Source of the DNA: Cohnella rhizosphaerae
GTDB taxonomy: Bacteria > Bacillota > Bacilli > Paenibacillales > Paenibacillaceae
NCBI RefSeq assembly: GCF_029525575.1
Contig: NZ_JAPDIA010000008.1
Coordinates: forward strand, 1,736,001-1,800,000
Length of the DNA: 64,000 bases
Direction: 5' to 3'
Under the pieces are notes generated by a model, which was not told where the DNA came from, searched no databases, and saw only the letters and a list, made by a program, of their open reading frames with translations. Position 1 is the first letter of the stretch, and each line of letters begins with the position of its first letter. Made by a program: the position numbers and the translations under genes. Shown here piece after piece: positions 1 through 8,476 of this stretch.

Positions 1-279
1 AAGAAGGCGATGAGCCAGCTTGAGCAGGCGCTCGAGCGCAAGCTCAAATCGGGCGATTTCGTCTGGGCGGCCGAAGCCGAGGAGCGGCGTCAGGACGAGC
101 TGCGGCGCATCCGCGCCTACTACGATCCGATGGTCGGGCGGGCGACGACCGACGTGGAAAAGGAGACGCTCGCGCAGCGGCTCGCCCAGCGGGAATCGGA
201 GATCGACTGGCAGTACCGGCCGAGAGTGACGTTATCCGTCATGAACTGCGGCCTCTTCCACCTGCCGGGCATCCATTAG
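1..279 (+). CDS. yqhG: YqhG family protein, C-terminal fragment
   Basis: The reading frame is open from the first base to a TAG at 277-279, so only the last 92 residues are in the window. The fragment is charged and helical (QLEQALERKLKSGDFVW, RRIRAYY) and ends in an aromatic and proline-rich tail (IDWQYRPRV, CGLFHLPG). This resembles the C-terminus of the YqhG family, which has no known function and in Bacillus lies in the gcvT/comG neighbourhood. The YqzE gene 1 kb downstream comes from the same Bacillus neighbourhood and supports the call. The N-terminal part cannot be judged. Confidence 0.6.
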   Translation, partial: KKAMSQLEQALERKLKSGDFVWAAEAEERRQDELRRIRAYYDPMVGRATTDVEKETLAQRLAQRESEIDWQYRPRVTLSVMNCGLFHLPGIH

Positions 280-415
280 CCTCCTTTAGCCCCCTTGCGA
301 CAAAAATAGAAGCCTTTCCCGCCGTGCCGCCGGACAGCATCCGCCACCATCGGCGGCGCGGCTCCGGTACAATGAACGGACAAGCCCGATCAATCCAACG
401 ACCAAAGGTGATACG

Positions 416-1313
416 ATGCGAAAAGCCAATCGGTCCGCCGCCGGCAGAACGCTGCTGCTCGTCCTTCTGCTCTCCTTCCTTGCCGTCATGGCGGCAGCCC
501 CGTCCGCCGCCGCGCCGGTCCAGGGTTCCGCCGATCCGGCCCGATGCGCCGCCGCTATCGTGGCGCAGCTGTCCGCCCAGCCCGGCTTTGCCGCCTGGAA
601 GAAGGGCGTGCCGCGCATCGAGGCGCTCGGTCCCGGCACGCACGGCTGGCTCGCGACCGTCGTCGGCCCGAAGGGCGCGCCGCTCGGCTATGCCGTCGTT
701 TATGCCGCCGAAGACGGCACCTGCAGGCTGGGGGGAGTATGGCCTCGGACCCAAGCCGCTGTTCGATACGACGACGCTCCGGTTGGCGCTGGCCGCGGGC
801 GGCTACATTCCTGCGGCGAGCTCGAACGCGTTTCGCGCGATCAAGCATTACATTCATCCCTTCGCGGCTGCCTGGGAGGTGAAGCTCGCGAAGGAGACGC
901 TCTGGCTGGACGCGAAGTCGGCGGAGCTGCTGCCCGTCGCGGACGAGCCGCAGTGGCGGGCGGCCGCCGCAGCCGATCCTTATACGCCCGAGAGCGCGGC
1001 CCCGGACAAGCCGGGAGAGCTGCTCCTGTTTGGCGACGACGAGACGTTCGATCCTTACGGGCGATTGTCCTGGCTGCTCGGCGACAAGCCCTTCGCCCCG
1101 CAGCCGGAACGGCTCATCGCCCGCGTCAAGGCAAAGGAGCGGCTCGTCTACGTGACCGAGCCGCTCGGCGACAAAATGCTGTATGCGCAATCCGCGGTCG
1201 GCTATCAGCGCTGGCAAAGCGGCCGGCTCGATCTCGCGCTCGACATGAACGGCCCGCGTTTTATTCCGCTCGATGCGCTCGTGAATGTTAACCAAGGACT
1301 TTTTTTATCGTTA
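416..1313 (+). CDS. Secreted hypothetical protein (two frameshifts)
   Basis: The ATG at 416 opens a protein with a clear signal peptide (basic start, hydrophobic residues 12-31, then an Ala-rich cleavage region). The frame breaks at a G6 run (about 729-734). It continues one base later with residues such as YGLGPKPLFDTTTLRLALAA and DDETFDPYGRLSWLLGD. A second break at a T7 run (1300-1306), corrected by one base, ends the protein at TAA 1311-1313 after NVNQGLFYR. The restored length is about 298 residues. I do not recognise a catalytic motif. It is probably exported and beta-rich. A TACAAT near 370 could be its -10 box. Both breaks look like +1 sequencing errors. Confidence 0.6.
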
Positions 1314-1328
1314 ATCCGATCGCAACGC

Positions 1329-1389
1329 AAAGAAGAGCCTGCGGCGCCGGCGGTCGTCAAAACCGGGCTGCTGGCTCCTCTTCTTTTTT
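1329..1389 (+). terminator. Possible intrinsic terminator after the secreted protein
   Basis: A 9-bp stem (AAAGAAGAG with CTCTTCTTT) encloses a GC-rich inner hairpin and is followed by a run of T. It sits between two convergent genes and overlaps the 3' end of yqzE. Confidence 0.45.
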
Positions 1390-1560
1390 GCGGCCGGTCC
1401 ACCAGATGCGGATGCCGAGCGGCAGCAACTGGCCGAACCAGCGGACTTGCCAGGGCTCCCGCTTTTTCTTGCGCCGCTCGCGGCGTTCGTCCGCGGGCAG
1501 GTTCAGATAGGCGGCCGAACGTTCTGCGACATACTTCAAATAGTCCGTCGTATCGCTCAT
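1357..1560 (-). CDS. yqzE: YqzE-like small protein
   Basis: This is a 67-residue protein starting MSDTTDYLKYVAERSAAYL. It has a strongly basic middle (RRERRKKKREPW) followed by VRWFGQLLPLGIRIWW, the layout of the YqzE family (about 60 residues, function unknown). In Bacillus it lies at the end of the comG competence operon. An AGGGAGG-like site precedes the ATG. The C-terminal KKEEEP stretch overlaps a terminator-like hairpin, so the exact end could be affected by a run-length error. Confidence 0.7.
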   Translation of the reverse strand: MSDTTDYLKYVAERSAAYLNLPADERRERRKKKREPWQVRWFGQLLPLGIRIWWTGRKKEEEPAARF

Positions 1561-1617
1561 TGGGCTTGCCTCCCTCGCGATGGTTGATGAGGTCAGTTTG
1601 CCCGCCTGCGTGCGCTT

Positions 1618-3744
1618 TTATCCTTCCGCCTCGCTAAGCGCCGCCAGATCGGCGGCGTTCAGCGTCCGGATTCGGACGGCGGACGTTTTGAAGTCCGGCA
1701 TTTTGCAAAAGGGATCGAGCAGCGGATTGGTCGCGTTGTTGACGTTTTGCACGCCGCCCCAGTGCATCGGGACGAACACGGTATCTTCCCGGATGTCCGT
1801 CGTTAGCCGGCTGCGCACGATCATGCTGCCTCTGCGGGAAGCGACCCGCACGAGCTCGCCGTCTCCGATGCGGTAGCGTTCGGCCGTGCGCGGGTGGATC
1901 TCCATGACGTTCTCCAGCTCTTTGGCGAGCAGCGTGGGGCTGCGGCGCGTCTGGACTCCGGTCAAATAGTGGGACAGCATTCTGCCGTTGGTCATGACAA
2001 GCGGATATGCCTCGTCCTCCGCTTCCCCCGGCGCGCCGTGAACCGCCTTGGCGAACGCGGCTTTGCCGTCCGGGTGCGCGAACTTCCGTTCGAACATCCG
2101 CGCGGTGCCGGGACCTTCCGGATCGGGACATGGCCAGTAAACGCCGCCCTCGTTTCTGATCCGTTCGTAGGTGATGCCGTAATAGTCCGCGGCTCCGCCC
2201 TTGCTCGCAAGCCGTAGCTCCTCGAAGATTTGCTCCGCCGTCGAGTAAGGGAAATACGCCCCTTTGCCCAGCCGCGCGGCGAGTTCGGCAAGCATGCGCC
2301 AATCGTGGCGCGCTTCCCCCGGCGCCGGACGGTCGCCGCCCCGCAGCAGCACGCGGCCTTCTAGATTCGTCAGCGTGCCCTCGTTTTCCAAAAACGCGGT
2401 CGCGGGCAGCACGAGGTCGGCCATAAGCGCCGTTTCCGAGAGGAACATATCCGCCACGACGAGAAAATCGAGACGGCGCAAGCCTTCTGCCACGAAGTCC
2501 GCGTTCGGATTCGAAACGACGGGATTCGACGACATCACGAGCAGCGCGCGGATGTCCCGTTTGTGCACGAGCTCCATCATTTCATAGGCGGAGACGCCCT
2601 TGCCCGGCAGCTCGGCCGGGTCGACGCCCCATACGCTCGCGACGTAGGCGCGGTCTGCCGGGTTTTCGATGAGCCGATAGCCGGGGAGCTGATCGGCTTT
2701 CTGGCCGTGCTCCCTGCCGCCCTGCCCGTTGCCCTGCCCGGTCACGGCGCCGTATCCGCAGCCGGGCTTGCCGATCTTGCCGGTGGCAAGGACAAGGTTC
2801 AGGAACGCCCGGACCGCCATGTGCCCGTCGCGGTGCTGCTCGACGCCCCGCGCGGTGAAAATCATGCCGGTTGCCGCCTTCCCGAACGCGCGGGCCGCCC
2901 GTCGGATATCGTCCTCGTCGACGCCGGTAAGCGCAGCGACCTCGGCCAGCTCCAGCGACGACACGTACGACAGCACGTTCTCGAAGCCGCTCGTGCGCGT
3001 CGCGATGAACGAAGGGTTCGTCAGCTTTTCTTCAATGACGACTTTGAGAAGGCCGTTCGCGAGCGCCAGGTCCGTGCCGGGCTTCACCTTCAGATGGATA
3101 TCGGCCATCTCGGCCGTCTTCGTCGTCCGAGGATCGATGACGATGATGCGCGCGCCGTTCTCCTTGGCCTTCGTGAAGTACGGCATCAGCGTCGGCTGGC
3201 ATTCCGCGATGTTCGTCCCGGCCAGCACGATGCATTCGGTCTGCGTCACCTCGGTCAGCGGATTGGTCAACCCCCGGTCCAGACCGAACGTCTTGACGCC
3301 GGCTGACGCGGCCGCCGACATGCAAAACCGGCCGTTATAATCGATGTACCTCGTTCCGAGCGCCACGCGGGCGAACTTGCCCAAGACATAAGCCGACTCG
3401 TTGGTCAGCGAGCCGCCGCCGTAAAGGCCGACGGCGTCCGGACCGCTCTCCGTCCGGATGACGGAAAAACGGTCCGCCATCACGTTCAGCGCCTCATCCC
3501 AGGAAATCTCGCGAAAGGCGCCGTCGGTCTTGAGCAGCGGCTTCAGCAGCCGTTCGCGGCTCAGCGCGTGCTGATACGCGTTGATACCCTTGACGCATAG
3601 CCGTCCTTCGGACGCGGCATTGGGCAGCCCTTCGATCCTGTACGTCGGACGCCGATCCGTCTGTTTCTCTTCGATGACCCGCATCTTGCACTGAACGCTG
3701 CAGAACGGGCATTGCGTATCGAAGCTTGCCTGCATGGCCTGCAT
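1618..3744 (-). CDS. nasC: Assimilatory nitrate reductase, catalytic subunit
   Basis: This 708-residue molybdopterin oxidoreductase reduces nitrate to nitrite in the cytoplasm; the Bacillus NasC is about 710 residues. The start is the ATG at 3744, because GGAGGAG lies 6 bases upstream; an earlier in-frame ATG has no such site. Residues 8-60 carry the [4Fe-4S] cysteines (CPFCSVQC, then GRLCVKG). The Mo-bis-MGD domains follow (SLTNESAYVLGKFAR, GTNIAECQPTLMPYF, GCGYGAVTGQGNGQGGREHG). The C-terminal dinucleotide-binding domain includes NGRMLSHYLTG and VFVPMHWGG. It is 71 bases downstream of nasB and most likely cotranscribed with it. The siroheme nitrite reductase (nasDE) is not in the window. 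Confidence 0.93.
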   Translation of the reverse strand: MQAMQASFDTQCPFCSVQCKMRVIEEKQTDRRPTYRIEGLPNAASEGRLCVKGINAYQHALSRERLLKPLLKTDGAFREISWDEALNVMADRFSVIRTESGPDAVGLYGGGSLTNESAYVLGKFARVALGTRYIDYNGRFCMSAAASAGVKTFGLDRGLTNPLTEVTQTECIVLAGTNIAECQPTLMPYFTKAKENGARIIVIDPRTTKTAEMADIHLKVKPGTDLALANGLLKVVIEEKLTNPSFIATRTSGFENVLSYVSSLELAEVAALTGVDEDDIRRAARAFGKAATGMIFTARGVEQHRDGHMAVRAFLNLVLATGKIGKPGCGYGAVTGQGNGQGGREHGQKADQLPGYRLIENPADRAYVASVWGVDPAELPGKGVSAYEMMELVHKRDIRALLVMSSNPVVSNPNADFVAEGLRRLDFLVVADMFLSETALMADLVLPATAFLENEGTLTNLEGRVLLRGGDRPAPGEARHDWRMLAELAARLGKGAYFPYSTAEQIFEELRLASKGGAADYYGITYERIRNEGGVYWPCPDPEGPGTARMFERKFAHPDGKAAFAKAVHGAPGEAEDEAYPLVMTNGRMLSHYLTGVQTRRSPTLLAKELENVMEIHPRTAERYRIGDGELVRVASRRGSMIVRSRLTTDIREDTVFVPMHWGGVQNVNNATNPLLDPFCKMPDFKTSAVRIRTLNAADLAALSEAEG

Positions 3745-3815
3745 GGTCGACTCCTCCTTGTGGCGCGGCCGGCGCGATCGCCTGCCGATCGTCTTCGTCA
3801 TGCTGCTATCGCGGA

Positions 3816-5891
3816 TCAGTTGGCCGCTGCGGCGATGCCCTCCGCGACCATCGCTTCGCGGGCGTCGGCGTCAAGCAGGCGCTCGCGCGCGGCGGACAGT
3901 CCCGTGCGCTCGAGCCAGCGCCAGACCGGCTCGCCGTAGTCCGCCTCCGCACGGTACCATCTCAGCAGCGCCTCGGCCATCTCGAGCGCCGTATCCGCCG
4001 ACGGCTCGACGGCGATGAGCTGCGCCTGCTTGACCGGGCGCTCCGCATGACCGCCGGCGTACAGCTCCCAGCCTGCCGGCGCGCGGGCGAGTCCGAGATC
4101 CCGGACGAGCAGGCCGACCGGCTCGCCGGCCCAGCCTGCGACGGCAGCCTGGACCCGGCACGGCAGCTCGGCGTTCGCGAATCTTCGACGCAGCGACTCG
4201 GCCATGTCCGCGGAAGCTCCCGCTTTGAATTCGGCGCCGCTTCCGGCCGCCCCGACCTGCACGACCAACCGCCCCTCGTCCGCTGTCGAGCCGTACGTTC
4301 CGGTATAGTAGCGCAGCGCGCTCCTGCATACGGCGCAGCCGTCGGCGCTCCGCCATTCCAGGGCAGCCATCGCTTCGGCAGGCGTGCGCAGGCGCTTCTC
4401 GGCCAGCGCGAGCCGAAGCGCGCGATGCCCGAGCGGCGTACAGTCGCACAGCGCGGGATCCGGCGGCGCGGCCGATGCCGCGCCGGCCAGCGCCAAGCGC
4501 AGAATCGCCGCGACCATGCCGCTGCAGCCGCCGCAGGAGCTCGATGCTTTCGTCCGCTCCCGGACGCGCTCGATCGTGTCCGAGCCGTCCTCGGCGACCG
4601 AGCGGACGATCGCGCCCTTGCATACCCCGTTGCAGCCGCATACCGTATCCGCATCCGCCATCGACGCCGCGGCCGCGTCGCTTGCGCCGCCGGCGGGAGC
4701 CTCGCCAGTCTGCGTACGCGCCAGCGCTTCGACCTTGGCGCGCCGCTTCAGATGGCCGAGCAGCGTCTGCCCTTCGTCCGTGTCGCCGTACAGGACCACG
4801 CCCGCGATACGCCCGTTTTCCGCCGTAACCCGTTTGTACGTGCCGCGCAAGCCGTCGTAAGCCTGCAGCACCGTGTTCGCCTCGCCGTCCCGCACGACGC
4901 CGGCCGAAAAAACGTTAATGCCCGATACTTTTAATTGCGCATAGGGCATGCTCCCCGCATACGGCTCCGTATCCAGGCCGCAGACGACGCGCGCCAGCAC
5001 CTTGCCCTGCTCGTAAAGCGGCGCCACGAGCCCGTAGGCGATGCCTCTGTGCTCGGCGCATTCGCCGACCGCAAAGACGTCCGGCACGTTCGTTTCCATA
5101 TAATCGTTCACGATCACGGCCCGATTGGTCTCGATGCCGCTCGCCTTCGCGAACGCGACGTTCGGGCTGATGCCCACCGACAGAACGATCAGGTCCGCCT
5201 CGAGCTTCGAGCCGTCCGCGAACAAGAGCCCTTCCGCGCGCTTGCGCCCGATGATCCGCGTCGTCGTCTTGCCCAGCTTGAATCGCATGCCCTGCTCTTC
5301 CAGCGCCGTACGAAGCAGTTCGGCCGACATGCGGTCGAGCTGACGATTCATCAGGAAGGGCGAGTTGTGGACGACCTCCACCTCCATGCCCAAATTCAGG
5401 AGTCCCCGTGCAGCCTCTAGTCCGAGCAGTCCGCCTCCAAGCACCGCGGCCTTTCGGTATTGTGCGGCGGCCTCCATGATCCGGCGGCAGTCCTCGATCG
5501 TCCGAAACGCCAGCACGCCCGGCTTGCCTGCGCCGGGGAGCGGCGGCACGAAGGCGGACGAGCCGGTCGCAAGAATCAGTTTGTCGTATTGGAGACGGTG
5601 CCCCGAATCGGTCTCGACGCTGCGTTCGTCAGCGCGCACGCGAACGACCGATTGTCCCGAGAGCACCCGGATGCCTCGTTCCGCATACCACGACCAATCG
5701 TTCAGGATAATGTCCTGAAGCGACGCGCCCCCCTGCAGCACCTTGGACAGCTGGATGCGATTGTAGTTCGGCGCCGGTTCCTTGCCGATCACGGTGACCT
5801 CGAAGGCGTTCGGGGCCAAAGCTAGGATCTCTTCGAGGCATCGAATGCCGGCCATGCCGTTGCCGACCAGCACGAGTTTGGGCTTCGCCAT
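3816..5891 (-). CDS. nasB: Assimilatory nitrate reductase electron-transfer subunit
   Basis: This 691-residue flavoprotein passes electrons from NAD(P)H to NasC. The start is the ATG at 5891, with AGGAAGGAG 7 bases upstream. Residues 1-300 form the FAD/NAD-binding reductase (LVLVGNGMAGIRCLEE, ATGSSAFVPPLPG, AVLGGGLLGLEAARG). Two BFD-type [2Fe-2S] segments follow: VCGCNGVCKG with SSCGGCSG, and LCDCTPLGH with GCAVCRSAL. The last 150 residues resemble half of a nitrite/sulfite reductase ferredoxin-like module but lack the siroheme cysteines, so this is not a NirB catalytic subunit. It is the first gene of nasBC, behind an attenuator leader and a GlnR/TnrA-type box. Confidence 0.9.
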   Translation of the reverse strand: MAKPKLVLVGNGMAGIRCLEEILALAPNAFEVTVIGKEPAPNYNRIQLSKVLQGGASLQDIILNDWSWYAERGIRVLSGQSVVRVRADERSVETDSGHRLQYDKLILATGSSAFVPPLPGAGKPGVLAFRTIEDCRRIMEAAAQYRKAAVLGGGLLGLEAARGLLNLGMEVEVVHNSPFLMNRQLDRMSAELLRTALEEQGMRFKLGKTTTRIIGRKRAEGLLFADGSKLEADLIVLSVGISPNVAFAKASGIETNRAVIVNDYMETNVPDVFAVGECAEHRGIAYGLVAPLYEQGKVLARVVCGLDTEPYAGSMPYAQLKVSGINVFSAGVVRDGEANTVLQAYDGLRGTYKRVTAENGRIAGVVLYGDTDEGQTLLGHLKRRAKVEALARTQTGEAPAGGASDAAAASMADADTVCGCNGVCKGAIVRSVAEDGSDTIERVRERTKASSSCGGCSGMVAAILRLALAGAASAAPPDPALCDCTPLGHRALRLALAEKRLRTPAEAMAALEWRSADGCAVCRSALRYYTGTYGSTADEGRLVVQVGAAGSGAEFKAGASADMAESLRRRFANAELPCRVQAAVAGWAGEPVGLLVRDLGLARAPAGWELYAGGHAERPVKQAQLIAVEPSADTALEMAEALLRWYRAEADYGEPVWRWLERTGLSAARERLLDADAREAMVAEGIAAAAN

Positions 5892-5937
5892 GGATACTCT
5901 CCTTCCTGCGCCGCGGCAAATGCCCGAAAAAGAACGT

Positions 5938-6000
5938 AAAAAACCCGTCCCCTCCATAAGGGGCGGGCTTCGTCGCCGGGTTCGGGCACGTCATTGTGCC
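5938..6000 (-). promoter_or_regulatory. ANTAR-type hexaloop attenuator in the nasB leader
   Basis: Read on the minus strand, a hairpin at 6000-5985 has stem GGCAC/GTGCC and hexaloop AATGAC (A at loop position 1, G at position 4). Close behind is a weaker second hexaloop hairpin (5977-5966, GGC-GACGAA-GCC). Its 3' arm overlaps the first arm of a strong terminator (5967-5944: CCCG, CCCCT, loop, AGGGG, CGGG) followed by six T. Two hexaloops, the second overlapping a terminator, is the known architecture of RNAs bound by ANTAR-domain antiterminators. The second loop lacks the expected A1. Confidence 0.65.
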
Positions 6001-6015
6001 GCGGATTCTCTCATT

Positions 6016-6044
6016 AGCATAGGCGCTGAGCGAATTGATGTCAA
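6016..6044 (-). promoter_or_regulatory. Sigma-A promoter of nasBC
   Basis: On the minus strand TTGACA (6044-6039), a 17-base spacer and TATGCT (6021-6016) form a good promoter. Transcription would start near 6009, a few bases before the first hexaloop hairpin. Confidence 0.65.
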
Positions 6045-6055
6045 TAATTATCACT
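6039..6055 (-). promoter_or_regulatory. GlnR/TnrA-type box at the nasBC promoter
   Basis: The 17-mer TGTCAATAATTATCACT fits the TGTNA-N7-TNACA pattern with one arm mismatch. It overlaps the -35 hexamer, which suggests nitrogen-status control by GlnR or TnrA. Confidence 0.6.
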
Positions 6056-6110
6056 CAATCTTATTAATATTCTCTAAACGATACATGTATCACGGCGGTT
6101 TTAATTATTA

Positions 6111-6127
6111 TGTTATATATATTGACA
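6111..6127 (+). promoter_or_regulatory. GlnR/TnrA-type box at the nitrate transporter promoter
   Basis: TGTTATATATATTGACA matches both conserved arms of TGTNA-N7-TNACA. Its right arm contains the -35 hexamer of the transporter promoter, mirroring the arrangement on the nasBC side. Confidence 0.7.
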
Positions 6128-6151
6128 CGCATTTCACAGCCCCTGTATAAT
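6122..6151 (+). promoter_or_regulatory. Sigma-A promoter of the nitrate transporter
   Basis: Perfect TTGACA (6122-6127) and TATAAT (6146-6151) hexamers are separated by 18 bases. The expected start near 6158 gives a leader of about 175 bases before the transporter ATG. Confidence 0.8.
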
Positions 6152-6161
6152 CCAAATTGGC

Positions 6162-6255
6162 TCACAATGACGTGACCGAAAGCATCCGATCGCCCGGTAC
6201 AATGACGTACCGCGCACTGGGGTGTCACTTTCGCCATGGTCAAGGTGCGTCTTTT
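6162..6255 (+). promoter_or_regulatory. Tandem hexaloop (ANTAR-type) antiterminator leader
   Basis: Two hairpins carry the identical hexaloop AATGAC: 6162-6175 (stem TCAC/GTGA) and 6195-6212 (stem CGGTAC/GTACCG). Both have A1 and G4, the residues recognised by ANTAR proteins. The segment GACGTACC (6204-6211), part of the second hairpin, can instead pair over 8 bp (one G-U) with GGTGCGTC (6244-6251). A T-rich tract follows (6252-6263). The second hexaloop hairpin and the terminator are therefore mutually exclusive, as in nas and eut operons controlled by ANTAR regulators. No ANTAR protein gene is in the window. Confidence 0.75.
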
Positions 6256-6333
6256 CGTATTTTGGACCCCGCCATGGCGCGTGACAAGGCCCAAGCCATA
6301 TGTGACCTTGTATATCATGGGAGGCGGATTCGA

Positions 6334-7563
6334 ATGGAAATCGTAAAAGACAAAGGATTTTGGAAGAGCGGGCACAAGCCTTCCTTATTCAGCGCGTTTT
6401 TGTACTTCGACATGAGCTTCATGGTTTGGGTATTGATCGGACCGCTCGCGGTCATTATGATGAACGATTATCCGATGACGCCGATTCAAAAAGCGAACCT
6501 GGTGGCGCTGCCCGTCCTCGGGGGCTCCTTGCTGCGGCTCGTATTCGGATTTTTGACCGACTATATCGGCCCCAAGCGTACGGGACAGTTCGGCCTGCTC
6601 GCGACGATGGTGCCGCTGATATGGGGATGGCAATTCGTGGATTCGCTGAATCATCTCTATATCGTAGCGCTGCTGCTCGGCTTCGCCGGCGCCTCGTTCG
6701 CCGCCGCGCTGCCGCTCGCAAGCCGCTGGTATCCGCCTCAATATCAAGGCCTCGCAATGGGCATCGCGGGAGCGGGCAACAGCGGCACGGTATTCTCCAC
6801 GCTGTTCGCCAACCGGCTGGCCACGCATTTCGGCGGCTGGGAGACCGTTTTCGGGCTCGCGCTCATTCCGATCGGGCTCGTGTTCATCGTTTTCACCGTA
6901 TTCGCCAAAGAAAGCCCGACGCAGCCCGCGCCGAAAAAGCTGTCCCAATACGCGGCCGTGCTAAAAAAACGGGATACCTGGCTGTTCTGCCTGATGTACG
7001 GCGTCACGTTCGGCGGCTTCGTCGGCCTGACCAACTACCTGACCATTTTCTTTAACGCCCAATACGGCCTGTCCGCCGTCCGCGCCGCCGATTTCACGAC
7101 GATCTGCGTCATCGCCGGCAGCTTCTTCCGCCCCGTGGGCGGATACTTGTCCGACAAAATCGGCGGCATTCGCATGCTGATCGTTCTGTATGCCGCCGGC
7201 GGCCTTCTGTTCCTCACCATCTCGTCGCTGCCGCCGCTGGCCGTCGTCATCCCGCTCCTGTTCCTTGCGATGATGAGTCTTGGCACGGGCAACGGCGCCG
7301 TGTTCCAACTGATCCCGCAGCGCTTCGGCGCGGACATCGGCCTGTTGACCGGCATCGTAGGCGCGGCCGGCGGCTTCGGCGGCTACCTGCTGCCGCTGCT
7401 GCTCGGCAGCCTGTACGGCAAGACCGGCTCCTATACGCCCGGTTTTGTCACGATGGCCTGCATCGCGCTCGCCGCGCTCGTCACGCTCTCGATCGTGCAG
7501 GGCGTCTGGAAGCGCACCTGGCTGAGCCCGGACGGCAGGGCGAAGCTTGAAGCCGAAGCTTGA
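6334..7563 (+). CDS. nasA: NarK/NasA family nitrate transporter (MFS)
   Basis: This 409-residue membrane protein brings in nitrate for the NasBC reductase. The ATG at 6334 follows GGGAGG by 9 bases. About 12 hydrophobic helices are visible. Typical nitrate-porter segments include FDMSFMVWVLIGPLAV near the start, RLVFGFLTDYIGPKRT (the MFS signature) and GIAGAGNSGTVFSTLFANRL, with a second glycine-rich stretch GNGAVFQLIPQRFG. It is divergent from nasBC and shares a control region with it. NarK and NasA names overlap in this family; the assimilatory context favours uptake rather than nitrite export. Confidence 0.88.
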   Translation: MEIVKDKGFWKSGHKPSLFSAFLYFDMSFMVWVLIGPLAVIMMNDYPMTPIQKANLVALPVLGGSLLRLVFGFLTDYIGPKRTGQFGLLATMVPLIWGWQFVDSLNHLYIVALLLGFAGASFAAALPLASRWYPPQYQGLAMGIAGAGNSGTVFSTLFANRLATHFGGWETVFGLALIPIGLVFIVFTVFAKESPTQPAPKKLSQYAAVLKKRDTWLFCLMYGVTFGGFVGLTNYLTIFFNAQYGLSAVRAADFTTICVIAGSFFRPVGGYLSDKIGGIRMLIVLYAAGGLLFLTISSLPPLAVVIPLLFLAMMSLGTGNGAVFQLIPQRFGADIGLLTGIVGAAGGFGGYLLPLLLGSLYGKTGSYTPGFVTMACIALAALVTLSIVQGVWKRTWLSPDGRAKLEAEA

Positions 7564-7668
7564 ATCTCCGCTTTACGCTTCGCTCCTTTCCGATGAATGA
7601 GATCGTCCGTCCCGAGCCACGCTAACGGCAGAATCTTCGCCCCGGGCCGGAAGGAGACGGACGATCGC

Positions 7669-8476
7669 ATGTTATCCAACTACACAAGACGCTTTTGCGC
7701 AGCGTTAGTATGCCTCATGGCAGCTCATGGCCCGCTCCCGCTTCCCTCCGTCAATGCCGAGGCTGCGGACGCGGGCCTTGCGCCGCCGATCGCAGGCAGT
7801 CCCGTCGCGAGGCATACGCTGCCGGCCGCCGACGTGCTGATCGACGCGGGACACGGCGGCATCGACGGCGGCACGCATGTCGGGAACATCCTGGAGAAGG
7901 ACATCAATCTTGCCATCTCGCGCAAGCTATATCTCATCCTGAGGAGCCGCGGCATGCATGCCGTGCTTAACCGAACCGGCGACTATGCGCTGAGCGACGA
8001 CAACCGTTGGCTCCGCTCCTCCCGCCATCAGCGCGACCTGTCGCAGCGCAAAGGACTGGCCCGCGACATCGGCGCCGGCGTGTTCGTCAGCGTTCACGTC
8101 AACTGGTCCAAGCGAAAATCGGTTCGCGGACCGGTCGTACTCCACCGCCTCGACGCGGGAAGCGCGCTGCTTGCCTCGCTCATCCAGGAACGGCTTAACA
8201 AGCAGCAGCGCACGAACGTCCCGCCGCTCGCGGGCGATCAGTTTTACGTGCTCAAAAAAAGCCGGTCCCCCGAGCGTCATCGTCGAGACCGGCTTTATCA
8301 GCAACCCTGGCGATCTGAACATGCTCACGAACTCGGCTGGCCAGACCGCGATCGCTACGGCGATCGCCGACGGCATCGCGGCCTATCGGCTCGTCGGACT
8401 GTCTTCCCGCAGCTTCGATTCCGGATCCGAATCTTTAGACGCCGAGCCCGGAAGCTCCGCTCCCGGCAGCGGATAA
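7669..8476 (+). CDS. N-acetylmuramoyl-L-alanine amidase, CwlD-like (frameshifted)
   Basis: This Amidase_3 enzyme cleaves the amide between muramic acid and the peptide stem; CwlD members act in spore cortex synthesis. The ATG at 7669 follows GGAAGGAG. A signal or anchor segment (residues 10-30) precedes the catalytic domain: DAGHGGIDGG (Zn His), EKDINLAI (Zn Glu), SVHVNWS (Zn His) and, after the break, VETGFISN (catalytic Glu). The frame breaks in an A7 run (about 8254-8260); removing one base restores about 268 residues. Its last 94 bases overlap the convergent deacetylase gene. Confidence 0.8.

Noticed and set aside
6264..6333. Molybdenum-cofactor riboswitch in the nitrate transporter leader
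   Set aside because: The GCCATGGC palindromes look suggestive but the Moco core is absent, and the hexaloop-terminator model explains the leader.
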